Assembly (NCBI RefSeq): GCF_030408735.1
Contig: NZ_CP047204.1
Location: 2,790,001-2,854,000, forward strand
Direction of reading: 5' to 3'
DNA length: 64,000 nt
From: Corynebacterium faecale
Lineage (GTDB): Bacteria; Actinomycetota; Actinomycetes; Mycobacteriales; Mycobacteriaceae
The position numbers were made by a program, and so were the translations under genes. The notes beneath the pieces are model-generated. The model was not told where the DNA came from. It worked only from the letters and a program-made list of their open reading frames with translations, and searched no databases. Below are positions 56,272 to 64,000 of the stretch, piece by piece (position 1 is the stretch's first letter; each line of letters starts with the position of its first letter).

Positions 56272-57441
56272 ATGTCCACAGTTCACAACTCCAGCATCTC
56301 TCGTGTAGATGCGCAGCTTCGCCCCAATCGTTCGCAACAGCAAGATGCGAAGGCGTGGGCCGAATTCACAGGCTGCACCTACACAGCAGCGCTGCGACAA
56401 ATGACCTCTCCGATGGCTCAAGGGCTCTTAGGGCAAAGGTTAAGGGCACGTCAGCTGATAGCAATCTTGCAGAATCATGAGCTGATCGGTATCAACAATG
56501 AGCACAGTACGGCACCATTGTCTAGTGCCAATGGCGTGCGGCGCAGTGACTTCGGCGATGTGTGGTCATTTAATGGTGAGACTGATTACCTCGATTTGGC
56601 CCTGATCGCTGAGTTTTTGCAGATGTTTTCCATGGTGGATGACGTTGCTGATGCGGAAGTTCACAGCTATTCGCTCAAGCACACTGCAGAGAATTTCCTC
56701 AAGCCTCATCTGGGTTACGTCAGCAATGGGCAAGTGATCTGGGTGGCGGCAGCCCTTGGTATCCCATTACTCGATGACACAGGCGCCGGCCCGAATCTTT
56801 ATGTAGGCATTTCTGAGACGGAGCATAGGTACGTCCATAGCATGACCGCGCGTGGTAGTGATCACAACCGGCCGAAGGCGCATCATTTCCGTCCAGCGGG
56901 TTATGAGTTTGTCCAGGCCTCTCTTGAACGTGCCGCAGCTGGTGAGACTATTACTGAGAAATGGATTGAGCCGGAGCACTCAGACACGCCCTTGCCTTTT
57001 CATGAGTGGCTGCTCGCACATCATGCCGATGACACGGTAGTTGGTGATATTGCGAACGATTATTGGGCCGGTGTCTTAAACAGTGATCACGATATGGCAG
57101 CGCATCCGGCTGATTTCCTGGAGATGTTCAGGCATATCAACGCTGGTTTTGATGTGTACGATTCTGTTATTGAAGCAATCAATCAGTTTTACAGGGATGC
57201 CCCGGAGACGACACCTGTTCGTACAGCTTTGATCAAGAAGTGGGTGCGTAGTGATAGGGAGACATACACTTTCGTATGCCCGTGCGGTGATGGCACGATC
57301 ATTGAGGATCATGAGAACGAGGTTGGTTTTCAGGAGCATTCCAGGCGGTTGGATTGTGATCGCTGTGACGATGAATGGGTTTTTTCCCCAGGTCGTAGCG
57401 TTCGTCAGTGGGGGCTGCTACCAGCTCGTTTCGCTAGGTAG
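56272..57441 (+). CDS. YozE-like domain protein with C-terminal zinc ribbon
   Basis: 389 residues. N-terminal segment AKAWAEFTGCTYTAALRQM with LLGQRLRARQLIAIL is shared by actinobacterial hypothetical proteins. Residues about 240-315 resemble the YozE SAM-like fold (FHEWLLAHHADDTVVGDIAND, shown as FHEWLLAHHADDTVVGDIA). The C-terminus has paired cysteines CPCGDG and CDRC, a likely zinc ribbon. Function unknown; nucleic-acid contact is plausible. It is followed by a hairpin at 57453-57501. It lies alone in the island. Confidence 0.65.
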   Translation: MSTVHNSSISRVDAQLRPNRSQQQDAKAWAEFTGCTYTAALRQMTSPMAQGLLGQRLRARQLIAILQNHELIGINNEHSTAPLSSANGVRRSDFGDVWSFNGETDYLDLALIAEFLQMFSMVDDVADAEVHSYSLKHTAENFLKPHLGYVSNGQVIWVAAALGIPLLDDTGAGPNLYVGISETEHRYVHSMTARGSDHNRPKAHHFRPAGYEFVQASLERAAAGETITEKWIEPEHSDTPLPFHEWLLAHHADDTVVGDIANDYWAGVLNSDHDMAAHPADFLEMFRHINAGFDVYDSVIEAINQFYRDAPETTPVRTALIKKWVRSDRETYTFVCPCGDGTIIEDHENEVGFQEHSRRLDCDRCDDEWVFSPGRSVRQWGLLPARFAR

Positions 57442-57452
57442 CATGTAAAAAT

Positions 57453-57501
57453 CCCCCTGCACTGTGCTGCAAGACAATGATGTCTTAACTCAGTGCAGGG
57501 G
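57453..57501 (+). terminator. Hairpin after the YozE-like gene
   Basis: CCCCTGCACTG pairs with CAGTGCAGGGG with an inner AAGACA/TGTCTT stem. There is no strong T-run, so terminator strength is uncertain. Confidence 0.55.
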
Positions 57502-57505
57502 TGCT

Positions 57506-57595
57506 GTTACAAACTGGGGATCTTGATGTCGTGAGCGTGAGATAATCAGGTCCATGGGCCTCTTCTCGGGTGGTCATTTCCCCTCGTGAGGTCAT
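57506..57595 (+). mobile_element. IS6-family left-end remnant
   Basis: GTGCTGTTACAAACTGGG is followed by ATGGGCCTCTTCTCGGGTGG at 57555, matching the transposase start (MGLFSGGHFP) of the IS6 element at 51775; a stop follows within 12 codons. It abuts the resolvase fragment. Confidence 0.75.
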
Positions 57596-57900
57596 CGAGG
57601 TAGGGATCTGTATAGGGTAGCTCTACTAATACCCAGATCTTTGGCGATAGCGACCTTCGACTCCCCTGCAGCAACCTTAGCCTGAGCCTGTTCTACTTGA
57701 GCAGGGGTTAAAGCACGCTTGCGGCCCTTATATTTGCCGGCTTTTTTCGCCAGCGCAATCCCTTCTGCCTGACGCTCGCGGATAATCGCGCGTTCAAACT
57801 CCGCAAACGACCCCAAAATGCCCAGCATGAGTGTCGCTCGTGGGTCGGTGGAGTCTTTCGAAAACACCAGATTTTCCTTGATGAAATGCACGCGCTGGTC
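57592..57900 (-). pseudogene. Serine recombinase (resolvase/invertase), C-terminal fragment
   Basis: The minus-strand frame reads VHFIKENLVFSKDSTDPRA, LGSFAEFERAIIRERQAEGI and a Hin-like HTH (GESKVAIAKDLGISRATLYR) before the stop at 57592. The catalytic N-terminal Ser domain is missing: at about 57895 the sequence switches to an IS30 fragment on the other strand. It is a truncated, non-functional relic. Confidence 0.85.
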
Positions 57901-58036
57901 GGCCGAGGATCTCGAAGCTGTCGCCTTAGCACTCAACAATCGACCCCGAAAAGTACTCGGCTGGCGCACCCCTGCCGAAGTCTTCGCGCAACAGCTACAC
58001 TTACTCAAACAACTCAGTGTTGCAACGACCGATTGA
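57896..58036 (+). pseudogene. IS30-family transposase C-terminal fragment
   Basis: Reads SAEDLEAVALALNNRPRKVL and WRTPAEVFAQQLHLLKQ, the end of an IS30-type integrase domain, then stops at 58034-58036. The N-terminal HTH and catalytic core are absent. Confidence 0.8.
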
Positions 58037-58336
58037 ACTCGCCCAATATACCTCCGGGGAATTTCAGAAGTGGTGTGCGGGCAACAAGATCACCCAGTCA
58101 ATGGGAGTGACCGGGGTGTGTTGGGATAATGCGGTCGTGGAGAATTTCTTCTCCCATTTGAAGACCGAAATGTATCACCATTATGACTTTAAGAATCATC
58201 TCGCGGCTAGGACCGCGGTCATGGAATATATCGAGGGATGGTACAACCGGCGCCGCCCCACAGTAATAACCATGGGCTGTCGCCGGCGAATGCTTTGACC
58301 GCATATCAGCAGCAGTATGGATTAGCAGCAGCGTAA
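58026..58336 (+). pseudogene. IS3-family OrfB C-terminal fragment
   Basis: Frame begins at the IS30 end and reads QYTSGEFQKWCAGNKITQSM, CWDNAVVENFFSHLKTEM and YIEGWYNRRRP, the DDE transposase of IS3 elements. One C is missing in the run after NRRRP; restoring it gives SNNHGLSPANALTAYQ-like sequence to the stop at 58334. Only the last third of OrfB is present, overlapping the previous fragment by a few bases. Confidence 0.8.
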
Positions 58337-58383
58337 GAGAAAAACTCAATCAAGCTGTCTCAAAAACTTGACGAGCGCACCAA

Positions 58384-58424
58384 TAGCCCTGAAAGAAAGA
58401 GATACACTCTTCCTTTCAGGGCTA
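58384..58424. terminator. Hairpin after rRNA operon 2 region
   Basis: TAGCCCTGAAAG and CTTTCAGGGCTA flank a 17-nt loop containing an imperfect inner stem. It is upstream (in minus-strand terms, downstream) of the main rRNA terminator. Confidence 0.6.
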
Positions 58425-58453
58425 TCATCATTAACTGCCAAGTGGACGCACAA

Positions 58454-58497
58454 AAGAAGAGAAGGAAGAAACCATCAGGCCTCTTCCTTCTCTTCTT
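58454..58497 (-). terminator. rRNA operon 2 terminator
   Basis: AAGAAGAGAAGGAAGA pairs with TCTTCCTTCTCTTCTT around a 12-nt loop directly beyond 5S. It differs in sequence from the operon 1 terminator. Confidence 0.85.
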
Positions 58498-58514
58498 ATT
58501 TTCATTAAGTTTTA

Positions 58515-58633
58515 GGTCGGCGGTAACCTACTCTCCCACACCCTCCCGAGTGCAGTACCATCAGCGTAACCAGGCTTAGCTTCCGGGTTCGAAATGGGAC
58601 CGGGCGTTTCCCTGCTACTATCACCACCGACAC
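58515..58633 (-). rRNA. rrf: 5S ribosomal RNA, copy 2
   Basis: Identical by eye to copy 1 over 119 nt. Confidence 0.95.
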
Positions 58634-58749
58634 AACCAACAGGCCACACACACCAACCGGTGCATGTACGTGTGCTGTGCTAGACACTGCATAGTGGACG
58701 CGAACAACTAATAAGTTCTGTTTTGTTACATTGCGTTAATATCCAAACC

Positions 58750-63709
<4,960 letters not shown>

Positions 63710-64000
63710 ATATGAAAATAAATTCCAAGGCCGTGAAAAGCCAGAAAACCTAGCAAACAAACAACAACACACCACAAAAGCAGTGTGTTGTCTGGCTGTT
63801 TCAACCAAATAATGGTTAATAAAAAAACATTCTTCCCAACCCCCACTTTTATCCCGACGGGGAAAAGCATCACGGGGGCCAGGTGTTATCGTAATAAACC
63901 ATGCACAAAATTAAACGACACCAACAACCCGAAAGCTGTCAGTACCTTTATTTACAGTGGTTAGGGTATATGCATCCCCACCACCCGGCATGACCACCAC
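63710..64000 (-). other. rRNA operon 2 leader, partial
   Basis: Leader similar to copy 1 with several substitutions and indels in the first 90 bp (63714-63790) and a changed block near 63871. The promoter and antitermination motif expected from copy 1 lie beyond the edge. Confidence 0.8.

Overview
The window is a stretch of chromosome from a GC-rich Corynebacterium. Gene order and protein sequences recall the C. glutamicum segment pheA - lcpB - glpQ1 - pyk2/ldhA - lldR - lldD - msrA - sodA - hrrSA - mcbR. The higher GC content points to C. efficiens or a close relative (species assigned from memory, not by alignment).

Layout. 1-5.7 kb: a partial prephenate dehydratase (pheA), an amidase coupled to a CPBP membrane protease, an LCP cell-wall ligase (lcpB), and a coupled glycerophosphodiesterase/DUF5926 pair. 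6.0-7.1 kb: a secreted HNH-nuclease lipoprotein with an excalibur domain. 7.6-17.4 kb: lactate and pyruvate metabolism (pyk2, ldhA, lldR, an LldR operator, lldD), interleaved with a membrane alpha/beta hydrolase, a HAD phosphatase, an FMN reductase and a metallophosphoesterase. 17.5-22.9 kb: a class I cytochrome P450 operon (P450, 2Fe-2S ferredoxin, ferredoxin reductase, MFS importer) with a divergent LysR regulator. 23.0-29.1 kb: msrA, sodA, a BCCT osmolyte transporter and a LysR/MFS pair. 29.3-33.4 kb: a polytopic membrane protein with a C-terminal cupredoxin domain, an AbiE-like toxin-antitoxin pair behind palindromic operators, and a hemerythrin-like small protein behind an FNR-type box. 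33.4-45.6 kb: a TM0106-type nuclease, DUF6474, the HrrSA haem two-component system, a DUF2020 lipoprotein, a class E sortase with a 50-residue membrane partner, a YidC paralogue, the sulfur regulator McbR, a GlsB-type protein, a tandem universal stress protein, a luciferase-like oxidoreductase and an RluA-type pseudouridine synthase.

45.7-64 kb: two nearly identical rRNA operons (16S-23S-5S, both on the minus strand, no tRNA in the spacers) lie in direct orientation. Between them is a 7-kb island of lower GC: a decayed IS6-family element, a Tat-type lipoprotein, a Cys-rich lipoprotein, an AlbA_2/Schlafen-type protein, a YozE-like protein with a zinc ribbon, and a pile of IS6, resolvase, IS30 and IS3 fragments. 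The second rRNA copy runs off the right edge within its leader.

The most unexpected signal is an 11-bp word, CGTCGAYAAGC. It occurs 12 times in the first 44 kb, in both orientations and both inside and between genes, far above chance, and is absent from the rRNA/island part.
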